A stretch of 64,000 nt of DNA from assembly GCF_014642275.1 (NCBI RefSeq), contig NZ_BMIM01000012.1:26067-90066 (forward strand). The letters are read 5' to 3'. Of the stretch, positions 54,303-63,981 are shown one piece after another. The DNA is from Flavobacterium lutivivi. GTDB lineage: Bacteria; Bacteroidota; Bacteroidia; Flavobacteriales; Flavobacteriaceae. Below the pieces are notes generated by a model that did not search any database, was not told the DNA's origin, and was given only the letters and a program-made list of their open reading frames with translations. A program made the position numbers and the translations under genes. Positions within the stretch are counted from its first letter, which is position 1; every line of letters starts with the position of its first letter.

Positions 54303-55430
54303 TTATTTGTTTTTATCTGTTATTTCTATTTCAAAAATTATATCGGCATTTGGCGGTATCACGTTGCCTGCGCCTTGCTCTCCGTATCCTAGTTTTGATG
54401 GAATGTATAAAATTGCTTTTTCACCAATTTTTAATTTATTGACACCTTCTACAAAACCAGGGATAAGTTTATTTGAACCAACTTGATATGGTAAAAGTGT
54501 ATAATCATGGTTGAAATCCCTTTGTTTATCATATTTTCCAAATTGCTTTGCAACTTCTGGACTGCTAGTGTCAAAAAGTGTTCCATCTTCTAGAAAACCT
54601 GAATATTTTATAAAAACTGTTTCTCCTTCTTTTGGTTTTGCACCATTAGATTTAGAAGTGATCACATATTTTAACCCCGAAGTTGACTTGATAGCGTCAG
54701 TTTTTAGGGTTTCAAAATAGTTTACCTTTTGTTCTATTACAGCTTTGTATTTTTCGGCATAGATTCTTTTATTTTCTTCTTCTAAGGCTTGTAATTTTTT
54801 TCTGTTTTCTGTTTCTTTTTTGAAGTAATCACTAAAGGTTTTTACTGCATCAAATCTTTTAGCGGCTTCACCTTTTCTAATTATTTTTACAGAATTGATT
54901 AAATCTCCTACTCTAATTGATTTTACCACATCCATACCGTCAGGATTAACAACTTTTCCAAATACACTGTGTCTTCCGTCTAGCCAAGGAGTTTTGTCCA
55001 TAGTAATAAAAAATTGGCTGCTATTTGTTCCTGGTCCAGAGTTTGCCATAGATAATGTACCAGCCGAATCGTGTTTTAAATTGCAAAATTCATCATTGAA
55101 AGTGTAACCTGCATCACCAGCACCATTCCCTATTGGATCACCACTTTGTATGACAAATCCTGGTTCAACTCTATGAAACGATAATCCATCAAAAAAAAGT
55201 TTTCCTTTTAAATCTTTACTTACAAATGGGTTTTTTCCTTCGGCAAGTGTTACAAAGTTTGCCACAGTTATTGGGGCTTTTTCAAATTCTAACTTCAAAA
55301 GTATATCTCCATTTGAAGTTTCAATATTAGCATACAATCCGTCTTTTAAATCGCTGTATTCGTCTTTACATGATTGATTAAAGAATGAAGCAATAATAAC
55401 AGTAATTATTAAGACAATTTTTCTATTCAT
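54303..55430 (-). CDS. Lipoprotein cyclophilin-FKBP fusion peptidylprolyl isomerase
   Basis: 375 residues, same order of domains as the next gene: cyclophilin (about 35-195, FHRVEPGFVIQSGD and TNSSQFFIT), helical linker, then FKBP ([18 protein letters not shown] and [14 protein letters not shown]). The signal ends in FFNQSCKDE, a lipobox, so this paralogue is membrane-anchored whereas the other looks soluble. Its ATG overlaps the gldI stop by 8 bases. Confidence 0.92.
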   Translation of the reverse strand: MNRKIVLIITVIIASFFNQSCKDEYSDLKDGLYANIETSNGDILLKLEFEKAPITVANFVTLAEGKNPFVSKDLKGKLFFDGLSFHRVEPGFVIQSGDPIGNGAGDAGYTFNDEFCNLKHDSAGTLSMANSGPGTNSSQFFITMDKTPWLDGRHSVFGKVVNPDGMDVVKSIRVGDLINSVKIIRKGEAAKRFDAVKTFSDYFKKETENRKKLQALEEENKRIYAEKYKAVIEQKVNYFETLKTDAIKSTSGLKYVITSKSNGAKPKEGETVFIKYSGFLEDGTLFDTSSPEVAKQFGKYDKQRDFNHDYTLLPYQVGSNKLIPGFVEGVNKLKIGEKAILYIPSKLGYGEQGAGNVIPPNADIIFEIEITDKNK

Positions 55431-56004
55431 TTTTCAGAGGATTATTTGTTGGCGTTAATTTATTTTCAGGTTTAAAATCATTGAGAGTTACTGTACAAAT
55501 CAGTGGTTCATTTGGCCCAATACTTTTATCATCACCATGATAACCATAAGCGATGTGTGATGGGAAAAGAAATGTAACTTTTTCATTTTTTCGCATTAAT
55601 TTAATTCCGTGGCGCAATCCCATCATTATGTTTTGTTTATCAACAGCATATACTTGAGGTCTCAGTTCCACATCAGAATAGATTACATTTCCTTTGAAGT
55701 CTTTAATCTCATAGTCAAAATAAGCTATGTCACCTTTTCTTGGTCTAAGTGTATCTTTTTCGTTTTTAATGTCATAATGATACCAATATCCTTTATTTGA
55801 AGCAAAGTATTTTATTGAAGGATTGCTTTTTATTATTGAATCTATTCTTAATTCTTCGCCTGCAACGAGCTTTTTATTTCTGGCAATTGATTCTTTCATG
55901 AATGTTCCCGATGAACGAGAAATAGGCATTCTTGCTTGCTGTTGTTTACAAGATACCATCAAAATCATGAAGATGATTAAACTTATTTTTGAAATATTAT
56001 TCAT
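55423..56004 (-). CDS. gldI: Gliding motility lipoprotein GldI, FKBP-type isomerase
   Basis: 193 residues. Lipobox MVSCK and an FKBP domain (~90-180) with GDIAYFDYEIKDFKGNVIYSD and SHIAYGYHGDDKSIGPNEPLI. Length and the NNP-type tail fit GldI, a peptidylprolyl-isomerase lipoprotein needed for flavobacterial gliding and stability of the T9SS/motility machinery. It overlaps the DHH phosphoesterase gene by one base upstream and the next isomerase gene by 8 bases. The 3255 T9SS substrate is independent evidence for that machinery. Confidence 0.85.
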   Translation of the reverse strand: MNNISKISLIIFMILMVSCKQQQARMPISRSSGTFMKESIARNKKLVAGEELRIDSIIKSNPSIKYFASNKGYWYHYDIKNEKDTLRPRKGDIAYFDYEIKDFKGNVIYSDVELRPQVYAVDKQNIMMGLRHGIKLMRKNEKVTFLFPSHIAYGYHGDDKSIGPNEPLICTVTLNDFKPENKLTPTNNPLKNE

Positions 56005-57008
56005 TAAATAGATATTTTAGTTAGTAGATTTTCAAATTTTTTTGTGGTTTCTTCCATGCTAAGTGTTGATTTGCCTCCAGCAGCATTGATATGTCCACCA
56101 CCATTAAAATTCTCTCTCGAAAATTGATTGACGTCAAATTCACCTTGTGAACGGAATGAAATTTTGATGCTATTTTCATCACGGTTTTCAATAAATATTG
56201 CCGCAAAATTTATGCCTTTAATGGTTAGTCCATAGTTTACAAATCCTTCTGTATCACCTTTTTTATAATGAAACTCATCGAGTTCGTTTTGAGAAAGAGT
56301 TGTGTAAGCAGTTTTATATTCTGGAAAAACCTTCATGTTTTGCAATGCTCTTCCCAATAGTTGTAAGCGATTGAACGAATTATCATCAAAAACTAAATTA
56401 TGAATTTCGCTATTGTTCACACCTAAATCTATCAAATCAGCAACAATCCTGTGTGTAGTGCTAGTTGTTGAAGGATAACGGAATGAACCACTATCAGTCA
56501 TAATTCCTGTGTATAGACATGTTGCAATTGTTTTGTCTAACAAATCTTTTTTACCCAATGAACTGATGAACTCATATATCATCTGACAAGTTGAACCAAT
56601 CGAAGTATCTGAATAGGTAACAAGCGCATAGTTATCAGGTTTTTGATGATGGTCAATCATAACAAAAGGAACTTTCAGTTTTTGTAAAACTTGCTCCATT
56701 TCACCTGTTCTATGCAGTGCATTGAAATCGAGTGTAAAAACTAATTCAGCAGATTGTAAAACTTTGGTAACAGATTCTTTTTCATTTTCATATACCAAGA
56801 CACTTTCTGAACCAGGCAACCAAGCCAAAAAACCAGGAAAATCATTAGGTGATATTACAATTGGTTGATGATTGATTTTTTTTAGAAAATGATAAAGAGC
56901 TAGAGTAGAACCCATCGCATCACCATCAGGGCTTCTGTGTGGAATGATGGCAATTTTTTTTGGATTTGCTAAAAGATTTTTTACAATTTCAATGTCTTCT
57001 TTTTTCAT
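56004..57008 (-). CDS. DHH-family phosphoesterase, NrnA/RecJ-like
   Basis: 334 residues. DHH motifs are PHRSPDGDAMGS (motif I, first Asp pair), TLDFN, DHHQKPD (motif III DHH) and TDSGSFRYP; the C-terminal DHHA1 domain ends in NGGGHINAAGG. The protein should degrade nano-RNA oligonucleotides or dephosphorylate pAp, as NrnA does; cyclic dinucleotide products are another possibility. It heads the four-gene operon with gldI. Confidence 0.9.
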   Translation of the reverse strand: MKKEDIEIVKNLLANPKKIAIIPHRSPDGDAMGSTLALYHFLKKINHQPIVISPNDFPGFLAWLPGSESVLVYENEKESVTKVLQSAELVFTLDFNALHRTGEMEQVLQKLKVPFVMIDHHQKPDNYALVTYSDTSIGSTCQMIYEFISSLGKKDLLDKTIATCLYTGIMTDSGSFRYPSTTSTTHRIVADLIDLGVNNSEIHNLVFDDNSFNRLQLLGRALQNMKVFPEYKTAYTTLSQNELDEFHYKKGDTEGFVNYGLTIKGINFAAIFIENRDENSIKISFRSQGEFDVNQFSRENFNGGGHINAAGGKSTLSMEETTKKFENLLTKISI

Positions 57009-57044
57009 AGTTTGCGAAGTTAAATCTTTTTTATTAAACCAAAA

Positions 57045-57413
57045 TTATTTGCTTAAAAAAAGACCAAGCCAAACAGATAGTATGCTTATAATTACACTTG
57101 AAATTATATAGACGAAAGCAGTTGTAAAATGATTGTTTTGGAGTAATGTAATGTTTTCCATGCTAAAAGTTGAAAAAGTTGTAAAACCTCCACATAAACC
57201 TGTTATCAAAAGCCATTTTAGACCGTTGTCTAGATTGTTTTTTGTTGTTATCCCAACAAAAAAACCAATCATTAAACATCCTAAAACATTTACTATAAAT
57301 GTTGCTAAGGGGAAATTTCCTGTCCAGAATTTGGAAACTATTTGTGAAACCAAAAACCTTAATATGCTACCAACAGCACCACCAATTGCTATGAAAAAGA
57401 TTGTTTTGAGCAT
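57045..57413 (-). CDS. crcB: Fluoride exporter CrcB (Fluc)
   Basis: 122 residues with four membrane helices. GGAVGSILRFLVSQ, FIVNVLGCLMIGFF, GLCGGFTTFSTFSMEN (the Fluc Phe-box and Thr/Ser lining) and a final helix match the family. It exports F-. No fluoride riboswitch was recognised upstream, because the start overlaps the rluF stop by one base, so regulation must be through that operon. Confidence 0.92.
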   Translation of the reverse strand: MLKTIFFIAIGGAVGSILRFLVSQIVSKFWTGNFPLATFIVNVLGCLMIGFFVGITTKNNLDNGLKWLLITGLCGGFTTFSTFSMENITLLQNNHFTTAFVYIISSVIISILSVWLGLFLSK

Positions 57414-58234
57414 TAATTAAATTTCTTTTTGTTGGACTTAAAGTTATTCAAAGGTTTTTTTGAGGATAAATTTGGTTGTTTTTCCTTTAGTCTTTCTTTA
57501 GGCAAACTAGCTTCTTCTGTTTTGCTCGATGGTTCAATCAATTTGTTTAACTGAAGAATTTCATTGTCAGTGAGTTGGCGGTATTTTCCAACAGGAACAT
57601 CAAGGGAAATATTTATTATTCGGGTTCTTTTTAACGTGGTAACCTCGTAATCAAGATATTCACACATTCTTCTTATTTGTCTATTCAATCCTTGAGTTAG
57701 AACAATTCTGAAAACAAATTTACTTATTTGTTCCACTTTACATTTTCTTGTTACTGTGTCAAGAATTGGAATACCATTTCCCATTCTTTGAATAAAACGC
57801 TCAGTTATTGGTTTATTAACAGTAACAATATATTCTTTTTCGTGATTGTTTCTAGCTCTCAAGATTTTGTTTACAATATCTCCATCATCAGTCATAAAAA
57901 TCAATCCTTCGCTAGCTTTGTCTAGTCTTCCTATTGGAAAAATCCTTGTTGGATAGTTTATGTAATCAACAATGTTTCCTTTTACTTTTTGATTTGTAGT
58001 ACACTCAATACCAACAGGTTTATGAAAAGCTAGGTATATGTTTTTATCTTTTTTTTCGGAGATAAGTTTTCCATCTACTTTGATTTCATCTTTTGAAGAA
58101 ACTTTTGTCCCAAGTTCAGGAATTTTTCCATTGATGGTAATTCTACCTTGTTCTAGTAATTTATCGGCTTCTCTTCTAGAGCAAAAGCCAGTTTCTGAAA
58201 GGAATTTGTTAATACGGGTTTCTTGAGATTCCAT
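57413..58234 (-). CDS. rluF: 23S rRNA pseudouridine synthase, RluF/RsuA family
   Basis: 273 residues from ATG at 58234 (an upstream ATG at 58252 would precede the promoter core). An S4 domain ([32 protein letters not shown], in part) leads to the catalytic [10 protein letters not shown] with its Asp, and [14 protein letters not shown]. RluF modifies U2604 of 23S rRNA. The Lys/Ser-rich tail is an extension of about 40 residues. A TATATTTG element abuts the ATG. Confidence 0.88.
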   Translation of the reverse strand: MESQETRINKFLSETGFCSRREADKLLEQGRITINGKIPELGTKVSSKDEIKVDGKLISEKKDKNIYLAFHKPVGIECTTNQKVKGNIVDYINYPTRIFPIGRLDKASEGLIFMTDDGDIVNKILRARNNHEKEYIVTVNKPITERFIQRMGNGIPILDTVTRKCKVEQISKFVFRIVLTQGLNRQIRRMCEYLDYEVTTLKRTRIINISLDVPVGKYRQLTDNEILQLNKLIEPSSKTEEASLPKERLKEKQPNLSSKKPLNNFKSNKKKFN

Positions 58235-58238
58235 AGCA

Positions 58239-58246
58239 CAAATATA
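58239..58246 (-). promoter_or_regulatory. -7 promoter element of rluF-crcB
   Basis: TATATTTG on the minus strand; its last base is 5 bases from the ATG at 58234, so the transcript may be leaderless. Confidence 0.5.
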
Positions 58247-58336
58247 GTACATTTTGATATTTAAAAACTTAACATTTAGTTAATCAAAGTGCTAAAAATA
58301 CTTGTCAGATATTTTGTTTTTGCTATTTTTACCACC

Positions 58337-59209
58337 ATGAATATACAAGGAAAACTAATCATAATTGGTGGAGCTGTTGACAAAGGAAGTTTTACAGAAA
58401 CTGACCTTGATAAAAATGCACCTAAAAATCTGAATTTCTTTGAAGAAGGAATTCTAAAACGAATAATTAGAGAGTCTAAAAACAAAGAACAATCGAGAAT
58501 AGAAGTTATTACAACTGCTTCAAAAATTCCTAGAGAAATTGGTCCAGAATATGTTAAGGCATTCAGTTATCTTGGAGCGAATAATGTAGATGTGCTTCAG
58601 ATAGAGAAAAGAGAACAAGCAAGTGAACCAGAAGTGTTGGATAGACTAAAAAATGCTGATGTGGTTATGTTTACTGGTGGAGACCAATTGAGACTTACAT
58701 CTATACTTGGCGGAACACCTTTTGACGATATCTTGATTGACAAATACAGAAATGAAGATTTTGTTTATGCAGGAACATCAGCAGGTGCGGCAGCAGCTTC
58801 TAATAATATGATTTATCAAGGAAGTAGTAGCGAAGCACTATTGAAAGGAGAAGTTAAGATTACATCAGGACTTGGACTTATAGATGATGTGGTTATAGAT
58901 ACTCATTTTGTACAAAGAGGTAGAATAGGAAGATTGTTTCAAGCAGTTGTCGGGAATCCAAAAGTTCTAGGTATTGGACTTGGAGAAGATACAGGATTAT
59001 TGATTACCAATGGTCGACAAATGGAAGCTATTGGTTCTGGTCTTGTTATACTCGTTGATGGTAGAGAAGTAAAAGATACAAACTTAACTCAGGTTGAGCT
59101 TGGTCAACCGATTTCTATAAATCACCTTGTTACTCATGTTATGAGTAAAAATGACACTTTTGATTTAGATACTTTTAAAATGACTATTAAAAGTTCCCAA
59201 TACGTATGA
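58337..59209 (+). CDS. Cyanophycinase (peptidase S51 family)
   Basis: 290 residues from ATG at 58337; a longer frame begins at 58289, but MNIQGKLIIIGGAVDKGS is the normal N-terminus. VMFTGGDQLRLTSI and AGTSAGAAAASNNMIYQG (catalytic Ser in GTSAGA) are the family marks, and IDTHFVQRGRIGRL supplies His. It cleaves cyanophycin, a multi-L-arginyl-poly-L-aspartate storage polymer, to beta-Asp-Arg dipeptides. The next gene, overlapping by 4 bases, splits isoaspartyl dipeptides. No cyanophycin synthetase is visible. Confidence 0.93.
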   Translation: MNIQGKLIIIGGAVDKGSFTETDLDKNAPKNLNFFEEGILKRIIRESKNKEQSRIEVITTASKIPREIGPEYVKAFSYLGANNVDVLQIEKREQASEPEVLDRLKNADVVMFTGGDQLRLTSILGGTPFDDILIDKYRNEDFVYAGTSAGAAAASNNMIYQGSSSEALLKGEVKITSGLGLIDDVVIDTHFVQRGRIGRLFQAVVGNPKVLGIGLGEDTGLLITNGRQMEAIGSGLVILVDGREVKDTNLTQVELGQPISINHLVTHVMSKNDTFDLDTFKMTIKSSQYV

Positions 59210-60048
59210 AAATAATCATTCACGGAGGTTTTTTTTCTGAATCATCTACTAATCATGAAACAAAAGTTGCTAAACAACAATCGTTATTGCGAATTGTTAA
59301 AGATTCTTACGACTATTTAAAAACTCATTCAGCATTAGAAACAGTTGTTTATGCTGTTTCGCTACTAGAAGATGATGAGTTGTTCAATGCAGGAGTAGGT
59401 TCTCAAATTCAGAGCGATGGGAAAATAAGAATGAGTGCTTCTTTGATGGACTCAGTTACTATGAAAATGAGTGGTGTAATCAACATTGAAGAGGTAAAAA
59501 ATCCTATTCAAGTTGCTAAAGTTTTGATGAATGTTGATGATAGAATTCTGAGTGGAGAAGGAGCAACCGATTTTGCTCGAAAAAATGGTTTTGAAAAATT
59601 TTCCACTGAAATTCCACAACGTAGAGCAGAATATGAAGCAAAATTAATATCTACAGGAACTGGAACTGTTGGATCTGTTGCACTTGATAATGAAGGTAGA
59701 ATTGCTGTTGCAACATCTACTGGAGGTAAAGGTTTTGAAATAGTAGGAAGAGTTTCAGACTCGGCAACTGTAGCTGGAAATTATTGTAATGAGTTTTGTG
59801 GAGTTAGTTTGACTGGTGTTGGTGAAGATATAGTTAGTGGAGCAGTAGCTGCAAAAATTGTTACTCGCGTTACCGATGGGTTTGCGTTGGAGAAAGCTTT
59901 TGAAAAAACATTTGAGGAGTTAAAGCCATTTGATGGTTTTGCTGGGGCAATAGCAATAGATAATAAAGGTAATATGTTTCATCAAGACTCACATCCTAGC
60001 ATGGTGTTTGCAAGTTTTGATGGCGAGAATGAAGAAGTTTTTAATTGA
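59206..60048 (+). CDS. Isoaspartyl peptidase / L-asparaginase (Ntn hydrolase)
   Basis: 280 residues. GTGTVGSVALDNEGRIAVATSTGG has the autocatalytic Thr (start of the beta subunit, around residue 153), and NAGVGSQIQSDG lies before it. The ATG overlaps the cyanophycinase stop (ATGA), so the two are coupled. It should hydrolyse the beta-Asp-Arg products of cyanophycinase to aspartate and arginine, and possibly asparagine. Confidence 0.9.
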   Translation: MKIIIHGGFFSESSTNHETKVAKQQSLLRIVKDSYDYLKTHSALETVVYAVSLLEDDELFNAGVGSQIQSDGKIRMSASLMDSVTMKMSGVINIEEVKNPIQVAKVLMNVDDRILSGEGATDFARKNGFEKFSTEIPQRRAEYEAKLISTGTGTVGSVALDNEGRIAVATSTGGKGFEIVGRVSDSATVAGNYCNEFCGVSLTGVGEDIVSGAVAAKIVTRVTDGFALEKAFEKTFEELKPFDGFAGAIAIDNKGNMFHQDSHPSMVFASFDGENEEVFN

Positions 60049-60049
60049 T

Positions 60050-60526
60050 ATGAAAAAGTTTATTTTTTTATTTTTAGGGTTTAGTAGTTTGTTTTTCTCA
60101 TGTTCATCAGATAGTGATAGTCAACCTTTTGATTCAACTATATCTATTGATGGGGTAGTTTTTGTTCCAAAACAGATTACAGCATATCCAAGTAATAGTT
60201 CAGTGGAGAAATCAACAATATTTGTTCTCCAAAAAAATGTAAATACACCAACTAATCTAGATGAAATGGTATTTAGAATTAATTATCCTTTGTCTCAATC
60301 AAATGCATCTGGTACATACTTGATGACAGGATTACAAGGTACGGGCAATTATTCTAAAGCCGAAAATAGTTATGCTTTCTTCAATGGAAGTGTCACCGTT
60401 GAAGATCTAGGAAATAATAAATTCAATATTACTTTTAATAACGTAAAAGGAACTCAAGGCAATGGCTCTAGTACAGTAATAACCATTTCGGGAAATATAA
60501 ACGGTAAGTTTTTGACAAGTAATTAA
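60050..60526 (+). CDS. Small lipoprotein following the isoaspartyl peptidase
   Basis: 158 residues from ATG at 60050; the open frame extends into the preceding gene but MKKFIFLFLGFSSLFFSCSSD is a clean lipoprotein signal with lipobox FFSCS. The mature part is a beta-rich domain without known motifs (TISIDGVVFVPKQITAYPSN, then a GNNKFNITFNNVKGTQG repeat-like strand pair). Only one base separates it from the peptidase stop, so they share a transcript. Function unknown. Confidence 0.7.
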   Translation: MKKFIFLFLGFSSLFFSCSSDSDSQPFDSTISIDGVVFVPKQITAYPSNSSVEKSTIFVLQKNVNTPTNLDEMVFRINYPLSQSNASGTYLMTGLQGTGNYSKAENSYAFFNGSVTVEDLGNNKFNITFNNVKGTQGNGSSTVITISGNINGKFLTSN

Positions 60527-60528
60527 TA

Positions 60529-60560
60529 AAAAAATCCCAATCGAAAGATTGGGATTTTTA
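60529..60560. terminator. Bidirectional terminator
   Basis: AAATCCCAATC / GATTGGGATTT hairpin, between the lipoprotein and the convergent rplT. Confidence 0.88.
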
Positions 60561-60603
60561 GTATAATAAAGTAAGTTAAATCGAGGTTGTACAAACGTTT
60601 TTC

Positions 60604-60948
60604 TTATTTCACTTTTTTCACGATAGCTTTAAAAGCTTCTGGGTGATTCATTGCTAAATCAGCCAATACTTTACGGTTCAATTCGATACCATTTTTCTTA
60701 ACTAATCCAATGAATTGTGAATAACTCATTCCTTCCAAACGTGCACCAGCGTTAATACGCTGAATCCACAATGAACGGAAATTTCTTTTCTTTTGCTTTC
60801 TATCGCGGTAAGCATAAAGCATTGCTTTTTCTACTGCGTTTTTGGCAACAGTCCAAACGTTTTTACGACGGCCAAAGAAACCTTTGGCTTGCTTCATCAT
60901 TTTTTTTCTACGTGCTCTTTTAGCAACTGAGTTTACTGATCTAGGCAT
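60604..60948 (-). CDS. rplT: 50S ribosomal protein L20
   Basis: 114 residues, standard length. Basic N-terminal helix ([26 protein letters not shown]) and the compact C-terminal domain ([27 protein letters not shown], in part) are diagnostic. It starts 99 bases after rpmI and ends the thrS-infC-rpmI-rplT cluster. Confidence 0.97.
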   Translation of the reverse strand: MPRSVNSVAKRARRKKMMKQAKGFFGRRKNVWTVAKNAVEKAMLYAYRDRKQKKRNFRSLWIQRINAGARLEGMSYSQFIGLVKKNGIELNRKVLADLAMNHPEAFKAIVKKVK

Positions 60949-61047
60949 AATTTTTTAATTTTTTTGTAGTAGGCGTTCTTTTATTTAGAAACTTAGTGAG
61001 CCATACTCCAGGGTTATTAATTCTTTTTTACTAACCAAAGAACAAAT

Positions 61048-61245
61048 TTATACTAAACGTAATTGTTCTTTAACGCTTCTTTCGTCACTAGTGTGAACAA
61101 GAGCTGCGTGAGTTAACGCTAATTTGCGTTTTTTAGACTTTTTAGTCAAGATGTGACTTTTAAAAGCGTGTTTTCTTTTAATTTTTCCAGAGCCTGTAAC
61201 TTTGAATCGTTTTTTGGCACCAGATTTTGTTTTCATTTTAGGCAT
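61048..61245 (-). CDS. rpmI: 50S ribosomal protein L35
   Basis: 65 residues, standard length: [29 protein letters not shown], in part, and [11 protein letters not shown]. It lies 32 bases downstream of infC, as in most bacteria. Confidence 0.97.
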   Translation of the reverse strand: MPKMKTKSGAKKRFKVTGSGKIKRKHAFKSHILTKKSKKRKLALTHAALVHTSDERSVKEQLRLV

Positions 61246-61277
61246 GATTTACCAAATTTATTTATGATTTACTTACT

Positions 61278-61832
61278 TTATTTTTTCTTTTTTGGAGCAA
61301 TGAACATTATCATTCTTTTACCTTCTAAAACCGGCATTGCTTCAACTTTACCATATTCTTCTAAGTCTTGAGCTAAGCGAAGTAATAGTATTTGTCCTTG
61401 TTCTTTGTAAATAATTGAACGTCCTTTGAAAAAAACAAATGCTTTTAGTTTTGAACCTTCTTTTAAGAATTTTTCAGCATTTTTTTTCTTGAATTCATAA
61501 TCGTGTTCATCTGTCTGTGGTCCAAATCTGATTTCTTTAACAGTAATCTGAGTTGATTTGGCTTTAAGCTCTTTGTCACGTTTCTTTTGTTGGTATAAAA
61601 ATTTTCCATAATCCATCAGCTTACAAACTGGTGGTTCAGCATTTGGAGAAATTTCAACTAAATCTACTTCTAATTCTTCTGCAAGTCGAAGTGCTTCAGT
61701 AATTTTATATACTCCTGGCTCAATATTTTCACCAACAAGGCGAACTTCTTGCACACGAATATTATTGTTTATTCTGTGAGCATCTTTTTTTTCTTCGCGA
61801 GGTTTGTAACCTCTGTTATTCTTTATAGCTAT
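61278..61832 (-). CDS. infC: Translation initiation factor IF-3, apparent AUA start
   Basis: 184 residues if ATA at 61832-61830 is the initiator, giving (M)[19 protein letters not shown] followed by [19 protein letters not shown] frame limited to ATG/GTG/TTG would begin with GTG at 61754, inside the conserved IRVQEVRLV strand, and lose the N-domain's first 26 residues. TAA two codons before the ATA closes the frame, so no ATG is available. The C-domain ([24 protein letters not shown]) is intact. IF3 prevents start from rare codons, so this suits autoregulation as with AUU in E. coli. Confidence 0.92.
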   Translation of the reverse strand: MAIKNNRGYKPREEKKDAHRINNNIRVQEVRLVGENIEPGVYKITEALRLAEELEVDLVEISPNAEPPVCKLMDYGKFLYQQKKRDKELKAKSTQITVKEIRFGPQTDEHDYEFKKKNAEKFLKEGSKLKAFVFFKGRSIIYKEQGQILLLRLAQDLEEYGKVEAMPVLEGKRMIMFIAPKKKK

Positions 61833-61854
61833 GGCTTAAAATATTTAGTTAAAC

Positions 61855-63795
61855 TTAAAATTGTTTTAATGTTCTGTTTACTTCTTCGTTTACTATTGAA
61901 GCAAACTGTTCAATAGTCATGCTTTCATTTGATTTTCCAGCATCACCATGTCTTCTTACCGAAATAGTTCCGTTTTTCTCTTCTTCTTCACCTACAATCA
62001 GCATAAATGGGAACTTTTTAACTTCTGCTTCTCTAATTTTTTTACCGATTGTTTCATTGCGGTTGTCAATTAGGCCGCGAATTTCGTGATTTTCTAGCAA
62101 ATCTAAAACTTTTTTTGCATAATTTTCGTATTTCTCACTCAAAGACAGGATAATAGCTTGTTCAGGCATCAACCAAAGTGGGAAATTACCACCTGTATGT
62201 TCCAATAAAATTGCAATAAAACGTTCCATTGATCCAAAAGGTGCTCTGTGAATCATTACAGGTCTATGTAATTCATTATCACTACCTTTATATGTCAAAT
62301 CAAAACGCTCAGGTAAGTTGTAATCAACTTGAATAGTTCCTAATTGCCAACTTCTTCCTAATGCATCTTTTACCATGAAGTCTAATTTCGGACCATAAAA
62401 TGCTGCTTCTCCATATTCTACAACGGTATTAAGACCTTTTTCTTTGGCAGCATTAATAATCGCATTTTCTGCTTTTTCCCAATTTTCATCAGATCCAATG
62501 TATTTTTCTGGTTTCTCTGGATCTCTTAATGAAATTTGAGCAGTAAAATTCTCAAATCCTAATGAGCCAAACACATACAATACTAAATCAATCACGTTTT
62601 TAAATTCTTCGTCTAATTGATCTGGCGTACAAAATAAGTGGGCGTCATCTTGAGTAAATCCTCTAACACGAGTTAATCCATGAAGCTCTCCAGATTGTTC
62701 ATAACGATAAACTGTTCCAAACTCTGCGTAACGTTTAGGTAAATCTTTGTAAGACCATGGTTTTGCATTGTAAATTTCACAATGATGCGGACAGTTCATG
62801 GGTTTTAATAAAAACTCTTCTCCTTCAGCTGGTGTATGAATGGGCTGAAAACTATCTGCTCCATATTTAGCATAATGTCCAGAAGTCACATACAATTCTT
62901 TTTGTCCTATGTGCGGAGAAACAACTTGTTCGTATCCAGCTTTTTTCTGTGCTTTTTTCAAAAATTGCTCTAAACGATCACGTAAAGCTGCTCCTTTTGG
63001 TAACCAAAGCGGTAAGCCTTGACCCACACGTTGTGAAAAATGGAATAAATCCAACTCTTTTCCAAGCTTACGATGGTCGCGTCTTTTAGCTTCTTCTAAT
63101 AATTCTAAATAATCAGTTAAATCTTTTTGTTTTGGGAATGAAATACCATAAACACGAGTTAACTGTTTGTTTTTTTCATCACCTCTCCAATATGCACCCG
63201 CAACAGATAAAATTTTCATAGCTTTAATAATGCTTGTGTTTGGAATGTGACCACCTCTACATAAATCAAAAAAGTTAGAATGATCACAAAAAGTAATTGT
63301 GCCGTCTTCTAAGTTTGATATTAATTCTGTCTTATATTCATTATCTTTATATATAGATAAAGCTTCGGCTTTAGAAACAGGACGCATTTTAAATTCGTGT
63401 TTTTCTCTAGAAATTTCTAAAACACGATCTTCAACTTTTTTAAAATCGGCTTCAGTTATTTTTTGATCACCAAAATCTACATCATAATAAAAACCATTAT
63501 CAATAGCAGGTCCTAATGTTAATTTAATTCCTGGGTATAATTCTTCTAATGCCTGAGCCATTACGTGTGAAGTAGAATGCCAAAATGCTTTCTTCCCCTC
63601 TTTATCATTCCAAGTGTATAAAACAAGATTACCATCCGTGGTCAACTCGGTCGATGTTTCAATTGTTACAGTATTGTAAGAAGCTGAAATTACATTTCGA
63701 GCCAAACCTTCGCTAATACTCTTAGCAACATCCATAGGAGTTACACCTGGTGCAAACTCCTTCACCGAACCATCGGGTAAAGTAATTTTAATCAT
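61855..63795 (-). CDS. thrS: Threonine-tRNA ligase
   Basis: 646 residues with all domains: TGS (1-62), editing domain ([11 protein letters not shown]), and class II core with motif 2 region ([32 protein letters not shown], in part) and motif 3 ([16 protein letters not shown]), then an anticodon-binding domain. Zn ligands are the Cys in MNCPHH and the later His pair. It charges tRNA-Thr with editing of Ser. The 5' leader is under 20 bases, so no T-box is present. First gene of the infC cluster. Confidence 0.98.
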   Translation of the reverse strand: MIKITLPDGSVKEFAPGVTPMDVAKSISEGLARNVISASYNTVTIETSTELTTDGNLVLYTWNDKEGKKAFWHSTSHVMAQALEELYPGIKLTLGPAIDNGFYYDVDFGDQKITEADFKKVEDRVLEISREKHEFKMRPVSKAEALSIYKDNEYKTELISNLEDGTITFCDHSNFFDLCRGGHIPNTSIIKAMKILSVAGAYWRGDEKNKQLTRVYGISFPKQKDLTDYLELLEEAKRRDHRKLGKELDLFHFSQRVGQGLPLWLPKGAALRDRLEQFLKKAQKKAGYEQVVSPHIGQKELYVTSGHYAKYGADSFQPIHTPAEGEEFLLKPMNCPHHCEIYNAKPWSYKDLPKRYAEFGTVYRYEQSGELHGLTRVRGFTQDDAHLFCTPDQLDEEFKNVIDLVLYVFGSLGFENFTAQISLRDPEKPEKYIGSDENWEKAENAIINAAKEKGLNTVVEYGEAAFYGPKLDFMVKDALGRSWQLGTIQVDYNLPERFDLTYKGSDNELHRPVMIHRAPFGSMERFIAILLEHTGGNFPLWLMPEQAIILSLSEKYENYAKKVLDLLENHEIRGLIDNRNETIGKKIREAEVKKFPFMLIVGEEEEKNGTISVRRHGDAGKSNESMTIEQFASIVNEEVNRTLKQF

Positions 63796-63819
63796 TTTAT
63801 ATTTTTATTTAACAAAGTG

Positions 63820-63827
63820 CAAATATA
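63820..63827 (-). promoter_or_regulatory. -7 promoter element of thrS
   Basis: TATATTTG on the minus strand, 25 bases before the ATG at 63795. It is the likely promoter for the thrS-infC-rpmI-rplT cluster. Confidence 0.6.
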
Positions 63828-63952
63828 TATGATTAAAGATTATTTTTATCATCAAAGATGTTTTATACATATTATACTCCACAATTTTGAGGTTTAATGT
63901 TATTGATTTAGATGATTTTAAAAATTTTATATAAATAAACTAGGATTTTTTT

Positions 63953-63981
63953 TTGAAATTAAAATAATAGGATTAGTTTTG
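63953..63981 (+). promoter_or_regulatory. Promoter for a gene beyond the right edge
   Basis: TTG at 63953-63955, an 18-base spacer, then TAGTTTTG at 63974-63981. It points rightward out of the window; nothing in the 205 bases from 63796 to 64000 codes for a protein or RNA that I recognise. Confidence 0.5.

Noticed and set aside
57045-57413. Fluoride riboswitch before crcB
   Set aside because: crcB overlaps the rluF stop codon, leaving no room for a leader, and no pseudoknot sequence was seen.
63839-63852. ATTATTTTTATCAT upstream of thrS, one base from the hemN box
   Set aside because: Its centre is 25.5 bp from the thrS -7 G, not 36.5, and one half-site is broken. Likely chance in AT-rich DNA.
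63796-63852. T-box or attenuator before thrS
   Set aside because: The predicted leader is under 20 bases, too short for a T-box.
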